Shown: positions 51,999 to 61,692, counted from the stretch's first letter. The stretch: 64,000 nt of DNA from Spirochaetaceae bacterium (GCA_017618015.1 JAFZVC010000027.1:1-64000), one strand, 5' to 3'. The notes: generated by a model from the sequence alone, not told the origin. Numbers and translations are program-made.

Positions 51999-53075
51999 AT
52001 GGAAAAATTCGATATAAACAGAACACCGAAAAAACGAGCATTGAGCCTTCAGCTTGACCTGTCCAAGTTTGAAAAAGCAACGGACGAGGAAAAAGCTCAG
52101 CAGGATGTAATGAGCGAAAGCACGACATTCTTCAAGGACGGAATGAGAAAACTGTTCAAGAACCCGCTTGCGGTAGGAAGTCTTATTGTCCTTGGTTTTA
52201 TTATTGTTCTTATAATAGTTGCCCCACTTATCGTTCCGTACAAATACGAGGAAATCCTTTCCGTTGACGGCAGACGTGACAAAGGCGCAAAAAACCTTGC
52301 TCCTTTTGAATACAGCGTGATGGAGCAGCAGTACATAGACGAAGGAAACTTCCGTTTCCCGCACATATTCGGAACTGATGAACAGTGCCGTGATTACTTC
52401 ATCCGAGTTATTTATGGAACACGTGTTTCGCTTATCGTAGGTTTCTTCGCTAGCCTTATTGTTCTTATGATAGGCATTATCTACGGAAGTATCTCTGGTT
52501 ATGCCGGAGGGCGTGTTGACCTAATAATGATGCGAATAGTCGATATAATCTATTCGCTACCGGACATGCTTGTTATCATCTTGCTTTCGGTTGTTTTGCA
52601 AAATGTTTTGAAATTCAGTTCTGACTCCATCTTTGCAACGCTCGGTTCAAACATGATTTCACTTTTCATAGTGTTCGGTCTTTTGTACTGGGTTGGTATG
52701 GCGCGTCTTATCCGTGCACAGATTCTTTCAATAAAAGAGAACGAATACATTCTGGCAGCCCGCTCAATCGGTGCAAAGCCAGGTCATATCATACGGCATC
52801 ATATTTTGCCGAATTGTCTTTCAGTTATCATCATTTCGACGGCATTGCAAATTCCTTCAGCAATCTTTACAGAAAGCTATTTGAGTTTCGTAGGTCTTGG
52901 TGTTCAGGCTCCTATGCCTTCGCTTGGTTCTCTTGCGAACGCAGCGCGCGGTGGACTTCAGAGTTATCCGTACAAGCTGGTTTTCCCTGCACTTATGATT
53001 TGTCTTATCGTTCTGAGTCTTAACCTTCTTGGTGACGGCCTCCGCGATGCATTTGACCCAAAACTTAAGAGGTAG
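51999..53075 (+). CDS. oppC: Oligopeptide/dipeptide ABC transporter permease OppC
   Basis: 358 residues; AAGGG precedes ATG 51999. It has a ~60-residue charged cytosolic N-terminus, TM1 (LIVLGFIIVLIIVAPLIVP), a periplasmic loop with HIFGTDEQCRDYFIRVIYGT, GFFASLIVLMIGIIYGSISG, the EAA loop (YILAARSIGAKPGHIIRHHI, LPNCLSV), SYLSFVGLGVQAPMPSLGSL. Partner of OppB. Ends four bases before oppD. Confidence 0.95.
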   Translation: MEKFDINRTPKKRALSLQLDLSKFEKATDEEKAQQDVMSESTTFFKDGMRKLFKNPLAVGSLIVLGFIIVLIIVAPLIVPYKYEEILSVDGRRDKGAKNLAPFEYSVMEQQYIDEGNFRFPHIFGTDEQCRDYFIRVIYGTRVSLIVGFFASLIVLMIGIIYGSISGYAGGRVDLIMMRIVDIIYSLPDMLVIILLSVVLQNVLKFSSDSIFATLGSNMISLFIVFGLLYWVGMARLIRAQILSIKENEYILAARSIGAKPGHIIRHHILPNCLSVIIISTALQIPSAIFTESYLSFVGLGVQAPMPSLGSLANAARGGLQSYPYKLVFPALMICLIVLSLNLLGDGLRDAFDPKLKR

Positions 53076-53079
53076 TTTT

Positions 53080-54081
53080 ATGAGCGAGCATTTATTAAGC
53101 GTACAGAATTTACATACAGCATTTAAAACTGATTCAGGAGAAGTTTCCGCAGTAAACGGAATGTCTTTTGACCTGGACAGAGGCGAAATTCTTGGTATTG
53201 TTGGTGAGTCTGGTTCTGGAAAAAGCGTTTCCGCATACTCGATTATGCGCATTCTTGCCGACAACGGCTCAATAAAGAGCGGTAAAATCCTTTACAAAGG
53301 CGAAGATATAACGCAGTGGTCGGAAAAACAGATGGCAACATTCCGCGGAAAGTGCTGCTCGATAATCTTCCAGGACCCGATGACAAGCTTGAATCCAGTT
53401 TTTACGATTGGTAACCAGATTATAGAAGCAATCACACTGCACACTGATAAAAAAGGCAAGGTCGCAAAAGACCGCGCAATTGAAATGCTTGAGATGGTAG
53501 GTATAAACGAACCGGAAAAGCGACTTAAGCAGTATCCGCACGAGCTTTCTGGCGGTATGAGACAGCGCGTTATGATCGCAATGGCGCTTGCCTGCGAGCC
53601 GGATATTCTGATTGCGGACGAGCCCACGACCGCGCTCGACGTTACGATTCAGGCACAGATTCTTGAGCAGATTCAGAAAATCCAGAAACAGATGGGCATG
53701 GCAGTTCTTCTTGTAACGCATGACCTTGGTGTTATTGCCGATATGTGCGATGACATTATCGTAATGTACGGCGGTCGTGTTTGCGAACGCAGTACAGCAG
53801 AAGAAATCTTCTACAACCCGAAGCACGAGTACACAAAAGGTCTTCTCCGCTCAATTCCGACAACGACGAATATGGGCAAGCGCCTTGAACCGATTGCCGG
53901 TACGCCTATAAACATGCTGAACCTTCCAGAGGGCTGTTCGTTCTGTGCCCGCTGTGACAAAGCAATGAAAATCTGTCTTACAGAAAAACCGGAAGAGCTT
54001 TTCATCAACGAAGAGCATATTGCAGCTTGCTGGATGAACGTAAAAGAAGCACTTGAAGCAGAGAAAGGAGCGGCAAAATGA
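53080..54081 (+). CDS. oppD: Oligopeptide ABC transporter ATPase OppD
   Basis: 333 residues from ATG 53080, with AAGAGG just before; the longer frame to 53029 lies inside oppC. Walker A is [18 protein letters not shown], signature [20 protein letters not shown], Walker [14 protein letters not shown], switch His in LLVTHDLGV. The C-terminal oligopeptide_HPY region has [17 protein letters not shown], with the cysteine group seen in this subfamily. Overlaps oppF by four bases. Confidence 0.95.
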   Translation: MSEHLLSVQNLHTAFKTDSGEVSAVNGMSFDLDRGEILGIVGESGSGKSVSAYSIMRILADNGSIKSGKILYKGEDITQWSEKQMATFRGKCCSIIFQDPMTSLNPVFTIGNQIIEAITLHTDKKGKVAKDRAIEMLEMVGINEPEKRLKQYPHELSGGMRQRVMIAMALACEPDILIADEPTTALDVTIQAQILEQIQKIQKQMGMAVLLVTHDLGVIADMCDDIIVMYGGRVCERSTAEEIFYNPKHEYTKGLLRSIPTTTNMGKRLEPIAGTPINMLNLPEGCSFCARCDKAMKICLTEKPEELFINEEHIAACWMNVKEALEAEKGAAK

Positions 54082-55034
54082 ACGAACCACTTGTAGAAGT
54101 ACAGAACCTTAAACAGTATTTCCCAGTCCGCTCCGGCTTCAAAACACTTACTCTGAAAGCCGTTGACGACATTTCATTTACAATTAACAAAGGCGAAACT
54201 CTTGGTCTTGTAGGTGAGTCAGGTTGTGGAAAGACGACGGCAGGACGCTCAATTCTGCGTCTTTACGAGCCTACCGCCGGAAAAGTTCTTTTTGAGGGAA
54301 CAGAAGTTACAAATAAGAACATAGGCGAAATGCGCAAAAAGATGCAGATGGTTTTCCAGGATCCGTATTCGTCGCTTAACCCACGTATGACCGTTGAGGA
54401 CATTATTGGTGAGCCGCTTGATGTTCACAAGCTTTATTCCACAAGGGCTGAGCGTCGCGAAAAGATTCTTGAGCTTATGAGTCTTGTTGGTCTTAACGCA
54501 GACCACGCGACACGCTACGCACACGAGTTTTCCGGCGGACAGAGACAGCGCATCGGTATTGCGCGCGCGCTGGCAGTTAACCCCAAATTCATCGTTTGTG
54601 ACGAGCCTGTTTCGGCACTTGATGTTTCAATTCAGGCACAGGTCATCAACATGTTTGAAGAACTTCAGAGCAAGCTCGGCGTTGCATATCTTTTCATAGC
54701 GCACGATCTGCTTGTTGTTCAGCATATCTCACAGCGCATCGCTGTTATGTATTTGGGACGCGTTGTAGAAATTGCTGATGCTGACGAGCTTTGCAACAAC
54801 CCGCAGCACCCGTATTCGCAGAGCTTGCTTTCTGCCGTGCCGATTCCGGATCCAAAAATCCAGCGCGCGCGCCAACGCATAGTTCTTGAAGGTGATGTTC
54901 CAAGCCCGCTCCACATGCCGACAGGCTGCCCGTTCAGAACGCGCTGCCAGTATGCAACAGAGCAGTGCGGAAAAGAGTGTCCGCCACTTACGGACAGGGG
55001 CAATGGCCGCCTGATGGCGTGCTGGAACAAATAA
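54078..55034 (+). CDS. oppF: Oligopeptide ABC transporter ATPase OppF
   Basis: 318 residues. [20 protein letters not shown] is the usual OppF opening; Walker [22 protein letters not shown]-loop [20 protein letters not shown], signature [20 protein letters not shown], Walker [14 protein letters not shown], and the C-terminal [17 protein letters not shown] region. It forms the ATPase heterodimer with OppD. A 7-bp hairpin (CATCGTT/AACGATG, 55047-55068) follows, before oppA. Confidence 0.95.
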   Translation: MNEPLVEVQNLKQYFPVRSGFKTLTLKAVDDISFTINKGETLGLVGESGCGKTTAGRSILRLYEPTAGKVLFEGTEVTNKNIGEMRKKMQMVFQDPYSSLNPRMTVEDIIGEPLDVHKLYSTRAERREKILELMSLVGLNADHATRYAHEFSGGQRQRIGIARALAVNPKFIVCDEPVSALDVSIQAQVINMFEELQSKLGVAYLFIAHDLLVVQHISQRIAVMYLGRVVEIADADELCNNPQHPYSQSLLSAVPIPDPKIQRARQRIVLEGDVPSPLHMPTGCPFRTRCQYATEQCGKECPPLTDRGNGRLMACWNK

Positions 55035-55046
55035 CTTTGGTAAAGG

Positions 55047-55068
55047 CATCGTTTTTAATTCAACGATG
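55047..55068 (+). other. Small hairpin between oppF and oppA
   Basis: CATCGTT (55047-55053) pairs with AACGATG (55062-55068). There is no T run, so it is more likely a processing or stability element that lets oppA be expressed differently from oppBCDF than a full terminator. Confidence 0.4.
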
Positions 55069-55099
55069 TTTCAATATTTTACAAGTAAGGAGAAATGAA

Positions 55100-56830
55100 A
55101 TGAAAAAGATTATTTCATTGGCACTCATCGTAATGATGTGTTTCTGCGCTTTCGCAGGCGGAAAGAAAGAAACAGCATCAACAACAACTGTAAAAGTTGT
55201 TCCGGCAGAAGAATTGGTCAGCAAATCACTTATTGACCCAAATACAGACTGGGCAAAATATGATGCTATGATCAAACAGATTAAGTCAGAGACAGACTAT
55301 GCAAAGCGTACACAGCTTATGCATGAGGCAGAAGATGTTCTTATGGCTAACTGGTGTGTTCTTCCTATCTACTATTACAACGATGTTTATATGCAGAAAT
55401 CGTATGTTTCAGGACTTTATGCAAATGCTTTCGCAACAAAGTTCTTTATGTACGGAAAAATGAGCAACGGTGCTAAGACACTTCGCATCAACCTCGCTTC
55501 TGAGCCAGATTATCTTGACCCAGCTCTTAACTCATCAGTTGATGGTGCTTGTCTTGCAGCTAACTCTTTCAGCGGTCTTTATACATACAACGCAGAAGGA
55601 AAGACAGTTCCTGCTTGTGCAGAAGGCTACACAGTATCTGCAGATGGTCTTACATACACTGTAACACTTAAGAAGAACCTTAAGTGGTCAGATGGTTCTG
55701 CTCTTACAGCAGCTGACTTCGAGTATGCTTGGAAACGTGCTACAGCTCCTGAGACAGCAGCTGACTATGAGTATATGTTCAGCGGTTTCGACGGATATGA
55801 CGATGGCGCTATCAATGTAAAAGCAACAAACGCAACAACACTTGTATTCGTTCTTTCAGCTCCATGTGCTTACATCGAAGACCTTATGGCATTCCCAACA
55901 TTCTACCCAGTATGCAAGGCTTATGTTGAAGCTCACTCAACAGCAGATCAGCCAGGTGCATGGTGTACAGAAGCTGGTTTCGTTTCTAACGGTGCTTATG
56001 TTTGTACAGATTGGAAACATGACGTTTCTATGACATACAAGAAGAACCCATACTGGTACGATGCAGACAAAGTAACAATCGAGACAATCGAGTACATGCT
56101 TTCTGCTGATGATACAGCTATTTTTGCTGCATATAACGCAGGAAACCTTGATTATGCAGACTCTGTTCCTACAGACGAGATTGCAAAACTTCTTGAAGAC
56201 AAGAACCCAGAGTTCCACATTGTTGACGAGCTTGGAACATACTATGCAGCTTTCAACAGCAAGAGCAAGCTTTTTGCTGGAAAGACAGCAGCTCAGGCAG
56301 CTTGTATGCGCGAAGCTTTCTCTATCCTGATTGACCGCGAGTACATCTGCGAGAACATCGGACAGACAGGACAGGTTGCTGCTAACGCTTTCATTCCTCT
56401 TGGAATGGCTGATGGTAACGGCGGCGTATTCAAGTCAGACGCTACAAAGCAGGGTTATTTTGATCCTTATGCAATCAACAACGATCCTAAAGGCACAACA
56501 GACAGAGCTCGCACTCTTCTTGCTGCAGCTGGATACAAGTTCGGCGCAGACGGAAAACTTTCTGCTGAGACACCTATCGAGGTTGAATATCTTACAAACC
56601 AGTCTTCTGGACATATCGCAATCGCTGAGTCAATCCAGCAGGACCTTGCTGCCATCGGTATTAAGATGACAATTCAGGTTCAGGACTGGAACGTATTCCT
56701 TGAGGAGCGCAAGAAGGGTAACTTCGACTTCGCTCGCGAGGGATGGATCGCAGACTTCAACGACCCAATCAACATGCTTGAGATGTGGACAACTGTTTCT
56801 GGTAACAACGACTGCCAGTTCGGCCGCTAA
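55100..56830 (+). CDS. oppA: Oligopeptide-binding protein OppA, circularly permuted
   Basis: 576 residues from ATG 55100, after TAAGGAGA. The signal peptide (KKIISLALIVMMCFCAFA) may be of lipoprotein or ordinary type. Residues ~45-120 (KYDAMIKQIKSETDYAKRTQ, LMHEAEDVLMANWCVLPIYY, FATKFFMYG) are the segment that ends ordinary SBP_bac_5 proteins. The usual N-terminal start, KTLRINLASEPDYLDPALNS, only begins at ~125, and the protein stops at NNDCQFGR, where the moved segment would normally follow. All other family parts are in order (LKKNLKWSDGSALTAADFEY, YKKNPYWYD, WIADFNDP). It should bind peptides in the periplasm for OppBCDF. Codon use is strongly biased, as for a highly expressed gene. A terminator follows. 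Confidence 0.93.
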   Translation: MKKIISLALIVMMCFCAFAGGKKETASTTTVKVVPAEELVSKSLIDPNTDWAKYDAMIKQIKSETDYAKRTQLMHEAEDVLMANWCVLPIYYYNDVYMQKSYVSGLYANAFATKFFMYGKMSNGAKTLRINLASEPDYLDPALNSSVDGACLAANSFSGLYTYNAEGKTVPACAEGYTVSADGLTYTVTLKKNLKWSDGSALTAADFEYAWKRATAPETAADYEYMFSGFDGYDDGAINVKATNATTLVFVLSAPCAYIEDLMAFPTFYPVCKAYVEAHSTADQPGAWCTEAGFVSNGAYVCTDWKHDVSMTYKKNPYWYDADKVTIETIEYMLSADDTAIFAAYNAGNLDYADSVPTDEIAKLLEDKNPEFHIVDELGTYYAAFNSKSKLFAGKTAAQAACMREAFSILIDREYICENIGQTGQVAANAFIPLGMADGNGGVFKSDATKQGYFDPYAINNDPKGTTDRARTLLAAAGYKFGADGKLSAETPIEVEYLTNQSSGHIAIAESIQQDLAAIGIKMTIQVQDWNVFLEERKKGNFDFAREGWIADFNDPINMLEMWTTVSGNNDCQFGR

Positions 56831-56851
56831 TATCATAAGCTGATTTAAAAC

Positions 56852-56892
56852 AAAAAAGCTGCTTCCGGGTTTCCGGGGCAGCTTTTTTTTAT
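56852..56892 (+). terminator. Terminator of the opp operon
   Basis: AAAAAAGCTGC (56852-56862) pairs with GCAGCTTTTTT (56878-56888) with further Ts; the loop contains a CCGG/CCGG inner pairing. Confidence 0.88.
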
Positions 56893-56907
56893 CTTAAAGG
56901 AGTGAGG

Positions 56908-57501
56908 TTATGCTTTTATTCCTTGAATCGCGATATCGATACCAGCGATAATCTCATTTACATCGGATTGATTGAACACCGCCAATCTGAAAATTGCTGA
57001 TTGGATAAGCCCGTAAAAAAGTTCATTCGTGGCTTTTACATCAACTTGGCGGAACTCACCGGAATTAATTCCTTCAATAATTATCCAAGAAAGAAGATGT
57101 CTTAAGCGCAATACACGGCGGCGGACACGCTCACCGGAATCTTTCCCGGCTTTTTGAATTTGAAGAAGATAAGTAAGAATAACATTAAAAAGCTTTCTGT
57201 TGTCTTCGCATTTGTGAAGAATCAGCAAAAGGATATTTTTAAGCTTTTCGGAATCTGTACAGTCTTTTGTCTTAACGATTGTACGTAATCCTTCTTCAAT
57301 TCCGGCTGTAAGCTGTTTTATGCTGCAAAGGAATATTTCGCGCTTGTTTTTGAAATATATGTAAAGTGTGGTACGGGTTATACCACATCTATCCGCAATC
57401 TTTTGGAATGTGACATCCTCGTATCCTTCTTCTACAAAGATATCCAATGATTTTTCAAGGATTTCATGTTTTCGTTTTTCATGTTCGACTACAATAGCCA
57501 T
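56908..57501 (-). CDS. TetR-family transcriptional regulator
   Basis: 197 residues from ATG 57501, preceded by GGGAGT; the longer frame to 57552 has no ribosome site. The N-terminal helix-turn-helix is classic: RKHEILEKSLDIFVEEGYED, VTFQKIADRCGITRTTLYIY, FKNKREIF. The C-terminal helical domain (residues ~65-197) would bind an unknown ligand and dimerise. It sits between the converging opp operon and the rlmL-like gene; its targets are not evident from position. Confidence 0.9.
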   Translation of the reverse strand: MAIVVEHEKRKHEILEKSLDIFVEEGYEDVTFQKIADRCGITRTTLYIYFKNKREIFLCSIKQLTAGIEEGLRTIVKTKDCTDSEKLKNILLLILHKCEDNRKLFNVILTYLLQIQKAGKDSGERVRRRVLRLRHLLSWIIIEGINSGEFRQVDVKATNELFYGLIQSAIFRLAVFNQSDVNEIIAGIDIAIQGIKA

Positions 57502-57574
57502 TTTTATACTCCCTTCTTTTTGTGTATTATCCAGTTTACCGCGATTTTTCACGGCATGGGATCTAGATATCTAC

Positions 57575-58732
57575 TTACTTTGTATACATATAAAACTTGT
57601 TGTCCAAATTTCCGCATTTAATGTCTTTTACGGAATTTGCTGCTTTACCGATGCTGTTCTCAAAGTTGCCATGCGGTGTGAAAAAACCAAAATCCCAGCC
57701 TGGGAACGCATTGAAAAGCTCGGACATTTCGCGATAAAGCGCGTTTGCTTGAGCCGCATCGCCAAGGCGCTCGCCATATGGCGGGTTGCTGATGATAAGA
57801 CCCTTGTCGTAAGGTGCGGTCAGTTCCATAAAATCTGCCTGCTCAAAGTCCGGGCGCTGGATACGTGCATCGCTTCCGATAAGCTGCAAAGCTCTTCCTG
57901 CCGTAACGCAAGCATGCTCAGCATTAAGCCGTGCCCTTGCAATTGCATCGGGGTCTATGTCGGTTCCGGTGATGCGAGCTTCGCATTCCGGGCGGATTTT
58001 TTCGGCTTCTTTCTTTTTGATTTCAACTGCTCGTTCTTGATTAAATATCGGCAGATTTTCGAGCGCGAAATGGCGACCGAAGCCAGGAGCAACGTTGTAC
58101 GCATAGAGCGCGGCTTCTATTGGGATTGTGCCGGAACCGCAGAACGCGTCGTGAAGAGGAGTTTTTCGCCGCCAGCAGAAAAGCTGAAGAAGAACAGCAG
58201 CCGTTGTTTCACGAAGCGGGGCAGTTCCTCCGCTTGTACGATATCCTCGCTTGTTGAGCGGATCACCGGAAAGATCAAGAAGAATTGTAACTTCATCTTT
58301 TTCGATATAAACGCGGACATCTGATTGAAAGCCTGTTTCTGGCAAAACTTCCATGTGCCAGATTGAGCCGAGTTTTTTGTAAAGAGCTTTGTGGACAACG
58401 CCCTGAACGCTGTGTTCGGAAGAGAGGCGGCTTTTGTGCGTTCTTACTTTGTCGATAACAACGCGAGAATCTTTTTTGAAGTAGTCCTGCCACGGAATCG
58501 CATTTACGCCATCAAAAAGGTCGTCGAAGTTTTCCGCATGGAAAGTTCCAGCGTTCAGATAAACCCTATCTGCTGTGCGCAAACAAAGATTCGCCCGGAA
58601 CATTCCATCTTCGTCGCAAGTAAAATTAACGCGACCGGGAGCGTTTCCGCATGGTTTGTAGCCGAGCATTTTTATTTCGTTCGCAAGAATTTTTTCTGCG
58701 CCAATTGCGCACAAAGCAGTCAAAGTTACCAT
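57575..58732 (-). CDS. THUMP-domain 23S rRNA (guanine-N2) methyltransferase-like protein (RlmL-N/YpsC type)
   Basis: 385 residues. The N-terminal THUMP-like part has ALCAIGAEKILANEIKMLGY, TADRVYLNAGTF; the methyltransferase half has GYRTSGGTAPLRETTAAVLL, DAFCGSGTIPIEAALYAYNV (motif I), TGTDIDPDAIARARLNAEHA (motif II) and the catalytic motif IV ISNPPYGERLGD. This is the family that methylates 23S rRNA G2445 in E. coli (RlmL N-half). ATG 58732 has a good promoter six bases upstream and no ribosome site. Confidence 0.9.
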   Translation of the reverse strand: MVTLTALCAIGAEKILANEIKMLGYKPCGNAPGRVNFTCDEDGMFRANLCLRTADRVYLNAGTFHAENFDDLFDGVNAIPWQDYFKKDSRVVIDKVRTHKSRLSSEHSVQGVVHKALYKKLGSIWHMEVLPETGFQSDVRVYIEKDEVTILLDLSGDPLNKRGYRTSGGTAPLRETTAAVLLQLFCWRRKTPLHDAFCGSGTIPIEAALYAYNVAPGFGRHFALENLPIFNQERAVEIKKKEAEKIRPECEARITGTDIDPDAIARARLNAEHACVTAGRALQLIGSDARIQRPDFEQADFMELTAPYDKGLIISNPPYGERLGDAAQANALYREMSELFNAFPGWDFGFFTPHGNFENSIGKAANSVKDIKCGNLDNKFYMYTK

Positions 58733-58738
58733 ATTGAC

Positions 58739-58767
58739 AGAATAACACTTTTTATAATTATGTGCAA
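58739..58767 (-). promoter_or_regulatory. Promoter of the rlmL-like gene (leaderless layout)
   Basis: TTGCAC (58762-58767), 17 bp, TATTCT (58739-58744), six bases, ATG 58732. Confidence 0.5.
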
Positions 58768-58772
58768 ATAAT

Positions 58773-60707
58773 TTAGAAAGCTATTCCGCGCATCTCTGCG
58801 AGTGTTGCGTAACCTTTGCGGCTCATAAAGCGCTTTATACCCTCTACGATTTCTGTCATGCAAGCTGGATTTGCGAAAGTGGCCGTTCCAACTTGTACTG
58901 CGTGTGCACCAGCCATGATGAACTCGACTGCGTCCTGCCAGCAACGAATACCGCCAAGCCCGATAACTGGAATACGTTTTTCTTCTGGAAGAGTGTTCAT
59001 GGCGCGGCACAGGTCGTAAACCATACGAAGTGCGATTGGTTTTATTGCAGGGCCGGAATAGCCGGCGTGAATGTTCGCGAAGACGGGTTTTCCACGCTCT
59101 ATGTCGATTGAGGTTGCCTGGAATGTGTTCACAAGGCTGATTGCATCGGCTCCGGCTTCGCGAACGGCATTTGCTACTGCGAGCAAATCCGGGGCATTCG
59201 GCGAAAGCTTTACGACAAGCGGTTTGTTTGTTTCGCGCCTTACGGCTGCTGTGACTTCTGCAGCTGTTGCCGGGTTGAGGCCGAATGCCATTCCGCCGGC
59301 TTTTACGTTCGGGCAAGAGATATTAAGCTCAATCATTGGGACGGCGGTCTTATCAAGAAGGGAAGCGCCTTGCGTGTATGTGTCGAGCGAAGAACCGGAA
59401 AGGTTCGCCAAGATTACTGTGTCGAATTTCTGCATTGCAGGAAGTTCGTTTTCTATAAAGTGACGAATTCCGGGGTTTTCAAGTCCGATTGAGTTTATAA
59501 GACCGCTTGCAGTTTCAACAAGGCGGCTACCGGGGTTTCCGGCGCGTGGTTCGAGCGTAAGACCCTTTGAGCAGATGCCGCCAAGCGTATTTACATCGAT
59601 GAGAGACGAGTATTCGCTACCGTACCCGAACGTGCCGGATGCGGCAATAACAGGGTTTTTAAAGTGAACACCGCAAATGTCGACGGAAAGGTCGGGTTGG
59701 GTTGAGTTGGGCGCGGATTGCGTAGACTTTTCGGCGTTTGGTGCAGTGGCGCAAGCTTTTGTTTGCGCAGAAATAGACGCAGTCTGTGCGGGGCTCTGCG
59801 GTTTTCGTTCTGGGAAAATAAGGATTTCGCCAGGGAAAACAGGGCCGTCTTTGCAGCAGCGTTTGTTCCCTTCTGTCGTTGTTATTGTACAGCCAAGACA
59901 AGCTCCCACGCCGCATGCCATGTGCGCTTCCATGCTAAGGTAGCATTTTACGCCGGATTCGCCACACACTTTCTGTACATACGCGAGCATTGGCTCCGGG
60001 CCACACGCGTATACGGTTTTGTAGCCACGGTTCTTTATTGTTTCTGCTGTAAAAACATCGGGCAGCATTCCTTTTTTGCCCACGGAGCCGTCGTCTGTTG
60101 TTATTTCAAGTGATTTCGGGTTAAGTCCTTCAAGTCCGTAAGTTCCGCTTCTAAAACAGGCGAAAAAGTCATAAGTTTTTTCAGGCAAGGTTGAGGCGAA
60201 TCCGGCGACCGGTGCCACGCCGATGCCGCCACCAATAATCGCGGAAAAGCCGTTTGGTTCGGGGAATGTGTTTCCTAAAGCACCAATGACGGAAACGGTA
60301 TCGCCGGGGCGTAAAGTGCAAAGTTCTTTTGTGCCCTGGCCTTTTTCCATAATAAGGAAGTGGATTTTTGCGGACGTAGCTGAGCCTGTTGGTTGCGCTG
60401 CGCAAGCTATTTTGCCTGTCTGTGCCGCGCCACGCTCGGCATTTGTGGACGTGCTGGAATCTGCGGTCGTGCCAGTTTCAACTTTATAAACGCTTATCGG
60501 GCGCGAAAGAAGCACTTCGGACGGAACAGCTTTGAGCATATAAAACTGTCCCGGCGATGCCATACTGCTTGCGAGCGAAGTGTCATTTTGCACTTCCAAA
60601 ACAAGGTGAAAAATCCCGTTTGCTACGCTCGCTAAGCTTGAAACTTTGCCGACAAAAGCGGCAGGTGCATTGTCCGAGCAGTTAGTTCTTACACTGTCCG
60701 TATTCAT
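58773..60707 (-). CDS. Fused dihydroorotate dehydrogenase: PyrK electron-transfer part plus PyrD (type 1B)
   Basis: 644 residues; GGAGG precedes ATG 60707. Residues 1-300 are PyrK-like: ferredoxin-reductase fold with PGQFYMLKAVPSEVLLSRPI, IIGGGIGVAPVAGFAS, and the 2Fe-2S cysteines in ACGVGACLGCTITTTEG plus CC downstream. A Ser/Thr/Ala/Gln linker (~300-340) joins to PyrD: GVHFKNPVIAASGTFGYGSE, SIGLENPGIRHFI, catalytic Cys in ELNISCPNVKAGG, VNTFQATSIDIERGKPVFAN. Type 1B enzymes normally use two separate proteins to pass electrons from dihydroorotate to NAD+. Another low-complexity insert lies at ~75-105. The pyrF gene is 55 bp upstream. Confidence 0.92.
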   Translation of the reverse strand: MNTDSVRTNCSDNAPAAFVGKVSSLASVANGIFHLVLEVQNDTSLASSMASPGQFYMLKAVPSEVLLSRPISVYKVETGTTADSSTSTNAERGAAQTGKIACAAQPTGSATSAKIHFLIMEKGQGTKELCTLRPGDTVSVIGALGNTFPEPNGFSAIIGGGIGVAPVAGFASTLPEKTYDFFACFRSGTYGLEGLNPKSLEITTDDGSVGKKGMLPDVFTAETIKNRGYKTVYACGPEPMLAYVQKVCGESGVKCYLSMEAHMACGVGACLGCTITTTEGNKRCCKDGPVFPGEILIFPERKPQSPAQTASISAQTKACATAPNAEKSTQSAPNSTQPDLSVDICGVHFKNPVIAASGTFGYGSEYSSLIDVNTLGGICSKGLTLEPRAGNPGSRLVETASGLINSIGLENPGIRHFIENELPAMQKFDTVILANLSGSSLDTYTQGASLLDKTAVPMIELNISCPNVKAGGMAFGLNPATAAEVTAAVRRETNKPLVVKLSPNAPDLLAVANAVREAGADAISLVNTFQATSIDIERGKPVFANIHAGYSGPAIKPIALRMVYDLCRAMNTLPEEKRIPVIGLGGIRCWQDAVEFIMAGAHAVQVGTATFANPACMTEIVEGIKRFMSRKGYATLAEMRGIAF

Positions 60708-60762
60708 TTATTAAATCCTCCGAAAAACGGGTATAAACTCAAAATCACACAAACTCAATCGA

Positions 60763-61686
60763 CTAAAGTGAATTAAACGCGTCTTTCAAATCAATCATCG
60801 ATTTTTCTGCCGCTTCGGCAGCAGCTTCAACAATATCATCCATTGTCAGAAGTCCGGAATCTCTTTTTTCTGCGAGCTTTTCCGATTTTTTCCAAGCGCA
60901 AAGAATTCCGCGTGAAGAGTTTACAGTTCCACCAGCTTTATCGAGCAACGTTGCCGCTACACGAGCAGCTCCGCCCTGCGCACCGTAGCCTGGAATCAGG
61001 AAAAACACATCAGGATACTTGTCTCTGAGATATCTGGCATCGGCTTCTTGAGTCGCGCCTACAACTGCTCCAATCGGACCGCAAGTCTGTTTTGGATATT
61101 CTGCCTTAAACTCTGCACCTATTCTGGCAATTTCGTTTCCGACTTTTTCAAGCAGAATCGAACCATCCGCAAGTTTTTGGTGTTCAATATCTTTCATACC
61201 GGGATTCGACGTACATAAAAGCACGAACGCGCCTTTTCCGCCTTTTTCAGACTTGCACCATTCTGTGAACGGAGTAAGCGTATCAAATCCCATGTACGGA
61301 TTTATCGTAATTATATCGGTTTCAAAATCACCAGAAAAATGAGCACGTGCATATGCTTTTGCAGTGTCTGCAATATCTCCGCGTTTTATATCAGAAATTA
61401 CAGGAATCCCGGTGGCTCGCACAGCTTTCAAAGTCTTTGCATACGCATCAAGCCCCGAAAGCCCCATCGCCTCGTAGTAGGCAATCTGAATCTTAAAACA
61501 GCCTGCGTATTTTCCCGCTGCCGCGATAATCGCATTGTTGTAGGCAAGAACAGCCTCTGCCGGAGAAGCAAATTTCTCAGCTACTGACGGTGGAATATAT
61601 GATACATCCGTATCAAGGCCAATACAAAGAGGGCTTTTTTCCCTGCATACCGACTGCAGCCGGCTCATCTGATGTTCTGTGTTCAT
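60763..61686 (-). CDS. pyrF: Orotidine 5'-phosphate decarboxylase (long, type 2)
   Basis: 307 residues, the length of the type 2 family. Landmarks are REKSPLCIGLDTDVSYIPPS, FKIQIAYYEAMGLSGLDAYA, the catalytic DIKRGDIADTAKAYA, GGKGAFVLLCTSNPG, and FLIPGYGAQGGAA with SSRGILCAW. It makes UMP from OMP, the step after the enzyme encoded downstream by pyrKD plus phosphoribosyltransferase. The start at 61686 is backed by a promoter six bases upstream, so the in-frame Met seven codons later is less likely. Confidence 0.95.
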   Translation of the reverse strand: MNTEHQMSRLQSVCREKSPLCIGLDTDVSYIPPSVAEKFASPAEAVLAYNNAIIAAAGKYAGCFKIQIAYYEAMGLSGLDAYAKTLKAVRATGIPVISDIKRGDIADTAKAYARAHFSGDFETDIITINPYMGFDTLTPFTEWCKSEKGGKGAFVLLCTSNPGMKDIEHQKLADGSILLEKVGNEIARIGAEFKAEYPKQTCGPIGAVVGATQEADARYLRDKYPDVFFLIPGYGAQGGAARVAATLLDKAGGTVNSSRGILCAWKKSEKLAEKRDSGLLTMDDIVEAAAEAAEKSMIDLKDAFNSL

Positions 61687-61692
61687 GGGCAG

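Noticed and set aside
54965-55099. 45-residue N-terminal extension of OppA
   Set aside because: It overlaps oppF in another frame and lacks a ribosome site; ATG 55100 has TAAGGAGA and starts a proper signal peptide.
22893-56830. A second att copy bounding an island after tRNA-fMet
   Set aside because: No further match to the tRNA 3' end was found downstream of 42273 up to the phosphonate genes, so island borders cannot be drawn.
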